The position numbers and the translations under genes are program-made. 34,916 nucleotides of DNA from CAYVQU01 sp964453155 (GTDB taxonomy: Bacteria; Chloroflexota; Anaerolineae; Anaerolineales; UBA11858), in the NCBI GenBank assembly GCA_964453155.1, contig CAYVQU010000041.1, forward strand, positions 1 through 34,916. Direction: 5' to 3'. The first letter of the stretch is position 1. The number at the start of each line of letters is the position of its first letter. This document shows, in pieces, positions 22,939 through 30,950 of this stretch. Below the pieces are notes generated by a model. That model was not told the DNA's origin and did not search any database. It was given only the letters and a program-made list of their open reading frames with translations.

Positions 22939-23478
22939 ATGCCCGAAATTGAAATTCGTCCCGCGATGGCCTCCGACATCAACGCCCTGATGGCTTTGGA
23001 GCATAATTACTCCAGTGATTATGTCTGGCAAATGAATTTTAGCCAGGAAGATAATCAAGTAAGCATAAATTTCCGCGAAATCCAGTTACCGCGTTCAGTG
23101 CAGGTAATGTACCCACGGCCGCCCCAAAATTTGGCCGATAATTGGTCCAAAAGAGATGGGCTACTGGTCGCCGTCAGCGAAATCGAAATTGTCGGGTATA
23201 TCAGTCTGACCCAAAATAACACCTTACATACGACTTGGGCCACCGATTTAGCAATCCAACGACGAGTGCGACGCCAGGGCGTTGGCAGTGCTCTGATATT
23301 CGCGGCCCAAGACTGGGCGGTCCAACATGGCAGTCGCCGCTTAATCTTAGAAATGCAGCCCAAGAACCATCCGGCCATTCAACTCGCCCAAAAATTAGGT
23401 TTCGAATTGTGCGGCTACAACGATCATTATTTTGCCAACCACGATATCGCCCTGTTTTTCTCTAAGTGGTTGCGATAA
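22939..23478 (+). CDS. GNAT family N-acetyltransferase
   Basis: A 179-residue acetyl-CoA-dependent acetyltransferase. It begins with the family strand EIRPAMASDINALMAL, has the central strands GLLVAVSEIEIVGYISL, the acetyl-CoA pyrophosphate loop RRQGVGSALI (111-120) and the closing LILEMQPKNHPAIQLAQKLGFELCGYND typical of the fold. The acceptor substrate is unknown. The ATG at 22939 has GGAG 5 nt upstream; the frame stays open upstream through the hairpin region but has no support there. The stop codon overlaps the start of the repeated 68-nt element. Confidence 0.9.
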   Translation: MPEIEIRPAMASDINALMALEHNYSSDYVWQMNFSQEDNQVSINFREIQLPRSVQVMYPRPPQNLADNWSKRDGLLVAVSEIEIVGYISLTQNNTLHTTWATDLAIQRRVRRQGVGSALIFAAQDWAVQHGSRRLILEMQPKNHPAIQLAQKLGFELCGYNDHYFANHDIALFFSKWLR

Positions 23479-23561
23479 GTGCGGTGCGGTTTGTAGTTTG
23501 AAATAAAACTGGAAAAATTTACCGCACCTCCTGAAAGATTTCGAGGGAGTGGCTCGAAATC
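23476..23561 (+). repeat. Structured repeated element, copy 1, with adjoining hairpin
   Basis: The repeated core is 23476-23543. It starts TAAGTGCGGTGCGG and contains the inverted repeat GGTGCGG...CCGCACC (32 nt between arms). It runs into a second perfect 9-bp hairpin GATTTCGAG/CTCGAAATC (23537-23561, 7-nt loop), ending 12 nt before the ATG of the GAF-HTH gene. Copy 2 at 25536 is in the same orientation, with identical first 26 nt, then scattered substitutions and one indel. It is either a cis-acting RNA or an operator. Confidence 0.8.
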
Positions 23562-23573
23562 AATAAAGAAATT

Positions 23574-25502
23574 ATGGCAAGTCTTATTGGTAGTTTACAG
23601 ACGCTTAATCAGTTACTCACGGCGGGGATAGCCATCACAGCTTTTTCGTTATTGCTGTATGCGCTCTCATTTAATTTACGCGATCGGGTAGCCCGCTCTT
23701 TCGCGATCATCATGATTTGTGTGGTGATCGTATTTGTGGGTGAGTCGATCGCCAGTGTAGCCGAAACTCCCGCAGCACTCGAACTGTGGCTAAAATTCCA
23801 ATGGGCGGGAATTGTTATTTTGCCGCCGGCTTACCTTCATTTTTCCGATGCCCTATTGGCTACTACGGGCAAACCGTCCAAAGGGCGGCGACGACTTGTC
23901 GTCCGTATTAACTACGCCATCTCAATCGGTTTTCTGAGCACGCTACCGTTCTCGCTGCTGGTCGGACCGTTGGTCGTCGATGGCCAACCATCCCCCCATC
24001 TCGAACGCACCACGCTGACATTCATTTTCGCGCTAATTTATCTCACCGCGATGATATGGGCCTGGGTGAATTTCCGGCGAGCATTTCAGCGGACCGTAAC
24101 TCGCACCAGCCGCCGCCGGATGGGATACCTGATCACCGGTGCGCTGGCTCCAGCCTTAGGGGCCTTTCCATACCTGTTGTTTGGATCAGGGTTTGCTGGA
24201 GATCATCAACTCATCTTCTGGTTGGTGGCCGACTTAATTAACATCCTGGTTTCGGTATTGTTGGTCCTTATGGCTTACGCAGTGGCCTTCTTTGGGGTCC
24301 CCTGGCCCGATCGGGTTGTCAAACGGCGATTATTCAAATGGGTCATGCGCGGACCAGTAACCGCGTCGACCGTGTTATCCGTCACCACCCTGGTGCGGCG
24401 GGCGGGGCAATCATTCGGCGAGGTCTATTCTGCCGCGGTGCCGATCGCCATGGTGGGAACCTTGCTCCTGATGCAATATTTAGTCACGCTGTTGGCCCCC
24501 ATTTGGGAGCGCTGGCTCTTTTACGGCGGTGATCGTGACGATTTGCAATTATTGCAAACCTTAGAAGAGCGGCTCCTCACTACCGGTGATCTGCGGCAAT
24601 TTTTGGAAGCAGTCCTGACCGCGGTTTGTGATCTTTTACAAGTCGATTCTGGGTTTATCGTTGCCCTGGAACCTCATGGGTCCGAGTTTGTGGTGTCGAT
24701 TGGAACTGATAAACTGCAACAAGAAAATCTCCCTGCCGATTTATTCCAAGTGGTTCAAGAAAATGGCGGGCAAGAATCATTATTCGATGCTTCACTCCGC
24801 ATTTTCTCGTGGGATGATTATTGGGTGATGCCAATGTTCACCGATAATGAAGATCAGGAAATGCTCTTGGGGTTGTTAGGCGCGGCCAAAAATCCTAAGG
24901 TTGCCCTGGATATGGAACAACGCGAATCTTTGTCAGCATTAGTTGGCCGCGCAACGATCGCCCTAATAGATCGAACCCGGCAGCAGAAAGTATTCACTTC
25001 TCTTGAGACTCTCGCACCCCAAGTTGAGATGTTCCAACGACTTCGGGCGGCATCAAGTTATGATGGCACCCAAATCTTAACCGCGCCTGATCCACCTTTT
25101 GCCTTGGAGGGAGGCGATTCAGTCAACAAATGGGTCAAAGATGCGCTGAGTCACTATTGGGGCGGGCCAAAACTTTCTGAAAGTCCGCTATTACAATTGC
25201 AAGTCGTCCAACAAGCTTTGGAAAACCATGACGGGGTTTCAGTCAATGCCCTGCGGGCAATTTTGAAACAGGCGGTTGAACGGGTTCGACCAGATGGTGA
25301 ACGCCGTTTTACTGCCGAGTGGATTTTATACAATATTTTAGAAATGAAGTTTATGGAGGGTCGTAAGGTCCGCGAGATCGCGCTGCGGTTAGCGATGTCG
25401 GAGGCCGATCTGTACCGCAAACAGCGGGTGGCAATAGACGCGGTGGCAAAAACCATCATCGATATGGAACAAAAAGTTCGAGAGGAGCAACCAACAAATT
25501 AA
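23574..25502 (+). CDS. Multi-TM/GAF protein with C-terminal sigma-4-like HTH, putative membrane one-component regulator
   Basis: A 642-residue protein I cannot assign to a named family. Residues 1-310 hold about eight TM segments in the style of 7TM sensor kinases (7TMR-HisK_N). A GAF-like domain follows (about 320-470). The C-terminal region (about 515-635) is helical and contains KVREIALRLAMSEADLYRKQ (598-617), which looks like the HTH of sigma region 4 or LuxR-type proteins. There is no histidine kinase, cyclase, GGDEF or EAL domain, so output is most likely direct DNA binding (inference). The ATG at 23574 lies 12 nt after a structured repeat that recurs after the gene. No Shine-Dalgarno is clear. 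The HTH could instead be a protein-interaction module. Confidence 0.75.
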   Translation: MASLIGSLQTLNQLLTAGIAITAFSLLLYALSFNLRDRVARSFAIIMICVVIVFVGESIASVAETPAALELWLKFQWAGIVILPPAYLHFSDALLATTGKPSKGRRRLVVRINYAISIGFLSTLPFSLLVGPLVVDGQPSPHLERTTLTFIFALIYLTAMIWAWVNFRRAFQRTVTRTSRRRMGYLITGALAPALGAFPYLLFGSGFAGDHQLIFWLVADLINILVSVLLVLMAYAVAFFGVPWPDRVVKRRLFKWVMRGPVTASTVLSVTTLVRRAGQSFGEVYSAAVPIAMVGTLLLMQYLVTLLAPIWERWLFYGGDRDDLQLLQTLEERLLTTGDLRQFLEAVLTAVCDLLQVDSGFIVALEPHGSEFVVSIGTDKLQQENLPADLFQVVQENGGQESLFDASLRIFSWDDYWVMPMFTDNEDQEMLLGLLGAAKNPKVALDMEQRESLSALVGRATIALIDRTRQQKVFTSLETLAPQVEMFQRLRAASSYDGTQILTAPDPPFALEGGDSVNKWVKDALSHYWGGPKLSESPLLQLQVVQQALENHDGVSVNALRAILKQAVERVRPDGERRFTAEWILYNILEMKFMEGRKVREIALRLAMSEADLYRKQRVAIDAVAKTIIDMEQKVREEQPTN

Positions 25503-25535
25503 GAATAGAATTCGATCTATAAAATGCGATATGAT

Positions 25536-25604
25536 TAAGTGCGGTGCGGTTTGTAGTTTGAGATAAACCCGGCAAATTTTTCCGCACCGCCTGAGCAGAT
25601 TTCG
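25536..25604 (+). repeat. Structured repeated element, copy 2
   Basis: Same orientation as copy 1. TAAGTGCGGTGCGGTTTGTA at its start is identical, the GGTGCGG/CCGCACC arms are preserved, and the segment between the arms has several substitutions. It lies 34 nt after the GAF-HTH gene and 228 nt before the S1-domain gene. Confidence 0.8.
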
Positions 25605-25667
25605 GTTTGAACCTACTATTTATTTTCAAGTGCTTTCCGAAATCTGCAATGGACAACGATGTAGGTT
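25596..25667 (+). other. Hairpin with possible pseudoknot downstream of element copy 2
   Basis: CAGATTTCGG (25596-25605) pairs perfectly with CCGAAATCTG (25637-25646). Inside the loop, AACCTAC (25610-25616) is complementary to GTAGGTT (25661-25667) beyond the stem, an H-type pseudoknot layout. The corresponding hairpin in copy 1 keeps the GATTTCG/CGAAATC pairing but has a short loop. Confidence 0.55.
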
Positions 25668-25768
25668 TGATTATAACGATTTACGAGTACTGCATGAGAA
25701 AAAATAAGAAAGTAAGTTTGTGTCAGTATCCTACTATTTTTTACTCATTAATGTTACGCAACCAGCAT

Positions 25769-25793
25769 CCTGAGTAGCGCGAGCGTATCGAAG
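25769..25793. repeat. REP-like palindromic fragment
   Basis: CCTGAGTAGCGCGAGCGTAT followed by CGAAG, of the dispersed intergenic palindrome type (CCTGAG...TCGAAGG) found in many bacterial genomes. It is related in style to the element at 13631-13685. Confidence 0.45.
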
Positions 25794-25831
25794 GGTGAAT
25801 TTTTTAGTTCACTTGGCATATCGGGTGTAAC

Positions 25832-26845
25832 ATGAGTTACTCAATTGAAGCAACCAAGGGAAAAGAATTAATGGTCCTAAAAAAAGAACGTGAAAAAAAA
25901 GCCGATCCGATCCCCGTTGACGACGCGTGGTGGAACTCGGTACTAGAAGATGTTGAAGCTTTATTTACAGCGACTTCCAGAGAAACCGCAAGCCCGAACC
26001 AAAAAGAACAAACTCAGAAACAAGATTCTGACAATGGGATAAATTGGTCTTATGTCGAAGGCCTATATCAGGATGATCAAGTTGTGTGCCTAGAAGTTAC
26101 CCATCACAATCGCGGCGGACTGCTGGTAGCCGGGGATGGCATTCAGGGCTTTGTGCCAGCCTCACATTTGATCGATAATACAAAAAAGAAATCCAAAAAA
26201 GAACATCAATCTGCCTTGGCAGCTTATGTTGGCCAAACGCTAACCCTCAAGGTGATTGAATGTGAAGCCGATCGTGGCCGCATCGTGCTCTCAGAACGGG
26301 CTGCACAAACTGATCCTGGCAGCCGGCTGGTCCTTCTCAATGCGCTTGAAGTGGGCGATCATCTCACTGGAAATGTCACCACAATAACCGATTTTGGTGT
26401 GTTTGTCGATTTAGGCGGGGTCGAGGGGCTGGTTCATATCTCAGAATTGTCCTGGGGAAGGGTATCGCACCCCAGTGAGATCGTATCAATCGGCGCCCAG
26501 CTCAATGTCTGCATTTTACAGTTAGATCGCGAAAAAAATCGGGTCGCGTTGAGCGTAAAACGGCAGTTACCCAACCCCTGGCATGCGGTTCATGACAATT
26601 TTTATCCTGGGCAAGTTACTATGGCCGAAATCACCAATATTGTTTCGTATGGCGCGTTCGCCCGCCTTAAAGATGGAATCGATGGCCTAATCCATATCTC
26701 TGAGCTAGGGAAAACTGATCCGGGGGTCCCAGTGGATGAGATTTTGTCTCCGGGGCAAAAAGTTAAAGTTTGTATTTTACATATTGACTCGAACCGCCAG
26801 CGATTGGGTCTGAGCTTAGCGTCTGGAGATGATGGTGTAACGTGA
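25832..26845 (+). CDS. S1 RNA-binding domain protein (RpsA-like)
   Basis: A 337-residue protein with three S1/OB-fold domains: a degenerate one (about 78-155), a typical one (175-245, with ITDFGVFVDLGGVEGLVHIS) and another typical one (258-330, with VSYGAFARLKDGIDGLIHIS). The N-terminus (1-70) is charged and likely disordered. Ribosomal protein S1 has four to six such domains; three-domain versions occur in Gram-positive-type bacteria. It may act as S1 or as an accessory RNA-binding protein. I list the ATG at 25832; an internal ATG at 25871 is preceded by AAGGGAAAAG and could be used. It overlaps the ComEA-like gene by 4 nt. Confidence 0.88.
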   Translation: MSYSIEATKGKELMVLKKEREKKADPIPVDDAWWNSVLEDVEALFTATSRETASPNQKEQTQKQDSDNGINWSYVEGLYQDDQVVCLEVTHHNRGGLLVAGDGIQGFVPASHLIDNTKKKSKKEHQSALAAYVGQTLTLKVIECEADRGRIVLSERAAQTDPGSRLVLLNALEVGDHLTGNVTTITDFGVFVDLGGVEGLVHISELSWGRVSHPSEIVSIGAQLNVCILQLDREKNRVALSVKRQLPNPWHAVHDNFYPGQVTMAEITNIVSYGAFARLKDGIDGLIHISELGKTDPGVPVDEILSPGQKVKVCILHIDSNRQRLGLSLASGDDGVT

Positions 26846-27432
26846 AAAGTTGGTGGGTTTTAGCCTTGGGGGTAATTTTCGGTTTTTTGGGAGCTGGAAG
26901 TATCTGGCTAGCAAGCAGTCCGCCGCGGGGGCAGCCGATTCAACTACTCCCCCCACCCACCCCAGTCCCGATCGAGGTACATGTATCAGGAGCCGTTCAA
27001 AATCCAGGCGTTTATGCCCTACGCACCGAAAGCCGCGTTGAAGATGCGATTAAAGCCGCGGGGGGGTTCACAGTAGCTGCCAATGAGTTAGCCCTGAACC
27101 TGGCTGCCCAACTCCAGGATGGGATGCAAGTGTGGGTCCCAAATAAACCCAGCCCAACCGAAATAAAAACTGAGGGCGCTACCACTTCGGCAGATTCGGC
27201 CCCCTCAAGCCCCGCTCCCGAAATGGGTACAATGGTCAATATCAATACGGCCACCCAGGCAGAGCTTGAAACCCTGACTGGTATCGGCCCAGCTACTGCC
27301 CAAAAGATTATTACCTACCGAGAAACTGAAGGACTATTTCTAGGCATCGAAGATATCCAAAAAGTATCGGGGATTGGCCCGGCAACCTTCGAAAAAATAA
27401 AGAATCGCATCACCGTAGGTGGTCTGCCATGA
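26842..27432 (+). CDS. comEA: ComEA-like DNA-binding competence protein
   Basis: A 196-residue protein with an N-terminal membrane anchor (about 4-24), a Pro-rich spacer, an SLBB domain (about 44-99, IEVHVSGAVQNPGVYAL), a Ser/Pro/Thr linker, and a C-terminal tandem HhH domain (131-193: NINTATQAELETLTGIGPAT, then VSGIGPATFEKI). This is the layout of ComEA, the surface DNA receptor of natural transformation. The GTG start overlaps the S1 stop (GTGA) and the gene's own stop overlaps the next ATG (ATGA). comEC, the usual downstream gene, is not here, so transformation cannot be concluded from this window. Confidence 0.9.
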   Translation: MKSWWVLALGVIFGFLGAGSIWLASSPPRGQPIQLLPPPTPVPIEVHVSGAVQNPGVYALRTESRVEDAIKAAGGFTVAANELALNLAAQLQDGMQVWVPNKPSPTEIKTEGATTSADSAPSSPAPEMGTMVNINTATQAELETLTGIGPATAQKIITYRETEGLFLGIEDIQKVSGIGPATFEKIKNRITVGGLP

Positions 27433-30236
27433 AAGTAAATGCAACTGCAAATATGCTGAAGTATCTGATCCCGTTGGGGGTCACAATCGCCGCGCTGAGT
27501 GCTTTGGTATTGACGCCATTTTGGGCTTTTCAGTGGTATCAACAGCCGTTTATTGGCGTGTTATTTGAACCCAATAACGTTGTTAGCCAAATTACGGGGA
27601 AAAACTGGCCCGCAAAACAAGCCGGGGTTCAAAATTATGACCATTTGAAGGTCGTAGATGGGCAAACCATCTCAAATGTTGCCGCGCTCAACAAAATCCT
27701 AAAAACTCATGGCACCGGGCCGTTAAGTTTAACTTTCGAAAACCAAGCTGGTACCAACTATTCCATCGAAATTACACCGACCCGCTTTCGGTTTAGCGAA
27801 ACGATCAGTTTATTTTTAGCCCCCTACCTGGTTGGTTTGGCCTCGATGATTATTGGTTTATGGGTTTTTCGAGTGGGCAAAAATCAAGGTTCAGCCCGGG
27901 CTTTCTTAACCTTTGCCGCGGCCATTTGTATTTCGACCTCGACCTATTTCGACCTGAATACGACTCAACATTTTATTCTTGGCTGGGCCTTGAGCTTACC
28001 AATCGCGGCCGGAGCTACGACCTATTTGGCCCTGGTTTTTCCGCAAACTATCCCCAGCATAAAACGTAGACCGGTTATCCGACTGCTGCCGTGGGGCATT
28101 ACCTTTGTGCTCTCACTCCCCATCATTCGCGAGATTTTAGCGCCTTCAACCCCCTGGGGATATATTCGCACCTGGATTTATAGCTACGCTTACATGGTTG
28201 GGGCAGTGCTGATATTTTTAGGAGTTCTCGTTTACCGCATTGCCCGGAGTTCATCTCCGATGATCCGCCAACAAAGCCGGGTGATTATTTTTGGGGCCGC
28301 GCTCGCCTTTGGTCCTATTCTATTCACATTTCTCCTCCCAATCGTATTTGGTTTTTTGCCCGATTTTAATGAGAGCGTTGCGTTTCCAGCATTGATCATT
28401 TTTCCCTTGGCTGTGGGGTATGCCATTGTCCGCTACCGCATGCTCGATGTTGATCGTTTTTTCAACCGAACCCTGACCTATGTTTTAACTGCAACGGGCG
28501 CCGTTGGGTTATTCTACTTGCTGCTGACAATTTTAACGCTGCTCATCCCCAAAGGGATGACGCCTGATGATCCACTATTGGTAGCCTTGTATTTATTCAT
28601 TCTGGTTGTCGCTCTCAACCCCCTGAGAAATCTCCTACAACGCGGGATCGACCAGCTTTTCTACCGCACCCAGGCCGATTATCGGCGGGTATTAGCCAAT
28701 TTATCGCAAGAACTGGGGACCTCCCCAGAAATGGGCCACACCCTCCAAATCCTCGATCAGGAATTAAACGCGGCCCTGGCGCCTGAGGTGTTCCTAATCT
28801 ATTTATTTGATGACGACGAATCGATTTTCCGCCCAATTGGGGCCAAACAAGACCACGAACTAGCCATTCCGGTTGAAAGCAAAATTGTCGCTGAATTGCA
28901 AAATGCTGGCCAGGCAATCTGGTTCCCACCGGGGCGATCTTTCCCAGCAGATTGGGGCATCGAAACTGCAATGCTCGAAACCATTGAATGCCGGGCATTT
29001 GTCCCCTTACGATATGAGGGCAATATGATTGGTTTTCTTGCCCTTGGGAATCGTCGTTCAGGAGAGCCTTATTCCAGTGATGATCTTGAATTCTTAAACA
29101 CTGTTGCTGGGCAGTCATCGTTAGCGTTAGAAAATGTGCGCTTATTTGCCAACCTACAAGACACGCTGAATCAAACCCTCGAAATGAAGAATTTGATGGA
29201 TGATATTTTTCAATCCATGTCTTCAGGTGTCATCACCACCGATATTGAGCAACAAATTACCCTCTTCAATCAAGCTGCTGAGCGGATTTTAGGCGCTTCC
29301 TTTGAATCTGTAATTGGGAAACCGATTGAAGAAGCCCTAGATCTATTAGGACCACAATTTAACATCATAACCGAATCTACAATCAAGGATGGAATCTCGA
29401 CATTGGGAGAGGAGCTATCCCCCACGTCCCAAGAACGCGGGCCGCTGTTTTTACGTTTATCCTGGACCCCGCTACGAGATGCTCTCTCAGCGACGAAGGG
29501 GGCCACCATCGTAATTGATGATCTAACCGAACAACGCCACCTGGAAGCCGAGCGGGAACGCATTCGCCAGACATTTGGGCGCGTCGTCGCCCCGCGGGTC
29601 CGCGACCGGCTGTTGGAGGATCCTACTGCCTTGCGGCTGGATGGGATTCGCCAACCCCTGACAGTGCTTTTCGCAGATATCCATAACTTTACGCCCTTTA
29701 GTGAGCGACACCAACCTGACGATTTATTTGAAATCCTGAACTCTTACCTCTCGCTGGCCGCTCAAGCCGTCCTGCAAGAAGAAGGCACCCTCGACAAATT
29801 TATGGGCGACGCGGTGATGGCTTTCTGGAATGCCCCTGACCATCAAACTGATCACACCTTACGCGCCGCTCGAGCCGCATTGGCAATGGATCAGGCCATT
29901 AAGGCCCACCGCACGAATTTGAGTGAAGAGTATAAGCTCTATTTCAGCATCGGGATCAACTTAGGCGACGCCATCGTCGGTAATGTCGGCACCAGCGACT
30001 TATTCAACTACACGGCGATCGGTGATTCGGTCAATTATGCTCAACGACTGGAATCTGTTGCCGAACCGGGGCAAATATTGCTATCCGTGGAGGCGTACCA
30101 GACCATTGCGGACTACGTTATTGTGAAAGAATTGTCCCCGGTTCAAGTTAAAGGGAAAGCAGAACCAGCGGTGGTTTATGAGTTGCAGGGATTGCGGGTA
30201 GAGGGCGGAGGGCCTAATGCTCGCGAAGTATCATAA
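27429..30236 (+). CDS. PDZ/multi-TM/GAF/PAS/class III nucleotide cyclase
   Basis: A 935-residue signalling protein. In order: TM1 (12-35); a PDZ-like extracytoplasmic domain (about 42-117); about eight further TM segments (126-397); GAF (about 415-575); PAS (about 585-705); and a class III adenylate/guanylate cyclase domain (740-920). The two metal-binding aspartates are D750 (LFADIHNFTPFSE) and D794 (DKFMGDAVMAFW). K790 and T862 (YTAIGD) at the base-selecting positions and N869/R873 (NYAQRLE) suggest an active class IIIb enzyme making cAMP. Product specificity is inferred. The start overlaps comEA by 4 nt and the end overlaps the next gene by 20 nt. Confidence 0.93.
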   Translation: MKVNATANMLKYLIPLGVTIAALSALVLTPFWAFQWYQQPFIGVLFEPNNVVSQITGKNWPAKQAGVQNYDHLKVVDGQTISNVAALNKILKTHGTGPLSLTFENQAGTNYSIEITPTRFRFSETISLFLAPYLVGLASMIIGLWVFRVGKNQGSARAFLTFAAAICISTSTYFDLNTTQHFILGWALSLPIAAGATTYLALVFPQTIPSIKRRPVIRLLPWGITFVLSLPIIREILAPSTPWGYIRTWIYSYAYMVGAVLIFLGVLVYRIARSSSPMIRQQSRVIIFGAALAFGPILFTFLLPIVFGFLPDFNESVAFPALIIFPLAVGYAIVRYRMLDVDRFFNRTLTYVLTATGAVGLFYLLLTILTLLIPKGMTPDDPLLVALYLFILVVALNPLRNLLQRGIDQLFYRTQADYRRVLANLSQELGTSPEMGHTLQILDQELNAALAPEVFLIYLFDDDESIFRPIGAKQDHELAIPVESKIVAELQNAGQAIWFPPGRSFPADWGIETAMLETIECRAFVPLRYEGNMIGFLALGNRRSGEPYSSDDLEFLNTVAGQSSLALENVRLFANLQDTLNQTLEMKNLMDDIFQSMSSGVITTDIEQQITLFNQAAERILGASFESVIGKPIEEALDLLGPQFNIITESTIKDGISTLGEELSPTSQERGPLFLRLSWTPLRDALSATKGATIVIDDLTEQRHLEAERERIRQTFGRVVAPRVRDRLLEDPTALRLDGIRQPLTVLFADIHNFTPFSERHQPDDLFEILNSYLSLAAQAVLQEEGTLDKFMGDAVMAFWNAPDHQTDHTLRAARAALAMDQAIKAHRTNLSEEYKLYFSIGINLGDAIVGNVGTSDLFNYTAIGDSVNYAQRLESVAEPGQILLSVEAYQTIADYVIVKELSPVQVKGKAEPAVVYELQGLRVEGGGPNAREVS

Positions 30237-30873
30237 AGAAATTTGCCGGAAAGCTTTAGGTAACCATTTTTCACCCCGGGCGATGAACATAATCATCGCC
30301 GCAAATTTGAGTTTGGATGGGTTACGGGGGCAAATTGGGCATCCCGAATATCATTTTGATGATAATGCCTTCGAAGAGAGTTATGCTTTCATCGAAGAAC
30401 AGCGGAGCCAAATTTACAAAGCTCTTAAAGATATAAACCAAAAAGCTGCCTGGATTGCATTTGGGCAGCTAGCGCATACGGCCCAGGATTTTTACGCTCA
30501 CAGCAATTACATTCGCTTATGGGCTGCATCTTATCCGGAAGGTGAACGTCCAGCACCGCCGGAAACACCCGCTCTGGACAAAGTATATTTACAGCATCCC
30601 CAACTGGCCTCTGGGCGGGTCTATTTGTGGGATTTTGTTTACTTTATCCCCGGTTTGCGTAACCTCGCCTTGCGAAATTTACCCCTTGATTCCCACGGCC
30701 ATATGAATCTCGATCACCCCGGCCGCGGCCCCCTATTCCCCCATGTCATGGCCGCGGCCATCAAACGCACCCATTTCGAATACCAAGAAACTATCCAACA
30801 GATCACAGCTGAGTTAGGGAAGCAACCATTGGCAGAATTCGCTGACCACGAATCACCACCCACTACCCACTGA
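30217..30873 (+). CDS. HET-C-like / zinc-dependent phospholipase C-like protein
   Basis: A 218-residue helical protein. It has an N-terminal KYHKEI (H6), HPEYHFDD (H42, H46, D48), the hallmark LAHTAQDFYAHSNYI (H87, D91, H95), and a later DSHGHMNLDHP (H160, H162, D166). These match the metal-ligand pattern of the HET-C and S1/P1 nuclease/phospholipase C fold (family knowledge, not certain). No signal peptide is visible, so it would act inside the cell. The ATG at 30217 has GGAGG 6 nt upstream and overlaps the cyclase gene, implying coupled translation. The last residues (ESPPTTH) are encoded by a CCCACTA-type heptamer repeat and so may be recently altered. Confidence 0.7.
   Translation: MLAKYHKEICRKALGNHFSPRAMNIIIAANLSLDGLRGQIGHPEYHFDDNAFEESYAFIEEQRSQIYKALKDINQKAAWIAFGQLAHTAQDFYAHSNYIRLWAASYPEGERPAPPETPALDKVYLQHPQLASGRVYLWDFVYFIPGLRNLALRNLPLDSHGHMNLDHPGRGPLFPHVMAAAIKRTHFEYQETIQQITAELGKQPLAEFADHESPPTTH
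30856..30870. repeat. Heptamer repeat at the end of the HET-C-like gene
   Basis: CCACCCACTACCCAC, the reverse complement of the 15-mer at 34148-34162. It encodes the last residues of the HET-C-like protein just before its stop. Confidence 0.6.
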
Positions 30874-30950
30874 ATTGCAACCTTTCTCCCGTTTCCCCGT
30901 ATAACAAAGTAACTCAAAAAAAATACGTTTCAATGAAACAGGAGAAAAAC

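Larger units (their letters stand above)
25503..25831. other. 329-nt intergenic region: leader of the S1 operon
   Basis: It contains copy 2 of the structured repeat (25536-25604), an overlapping hairpin with pseudoknot potential (25596-25667) and a REP-like palindrome fragment (25769-25793). A GTGAA/TTCAC hairpin also lies just before the S1 gene (25795-25812). No convincing -35/-10 pair and no ORF with a ribosome binding site is visible. Confidence 0.6.

Noticed and set aside
23476..25604. Composite mobile element bounded by the 68-nt direct repeats
   Set aside because: There is no transposase, no target-site duplication is visible, and the repeats are structured and sit in leaders. A regulatory or RNA role fits better, although insertion is not fully excluded.
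28615..29118. A 167-codon minus-strand open frame inside the cyclase gene
   Set aside because: It is antisense to a coding frame with clear GAF and PAS domains, has no ribosome binding site, and its product is low-complexity Gly/Arg/Gln-rich without a recognisable domain.
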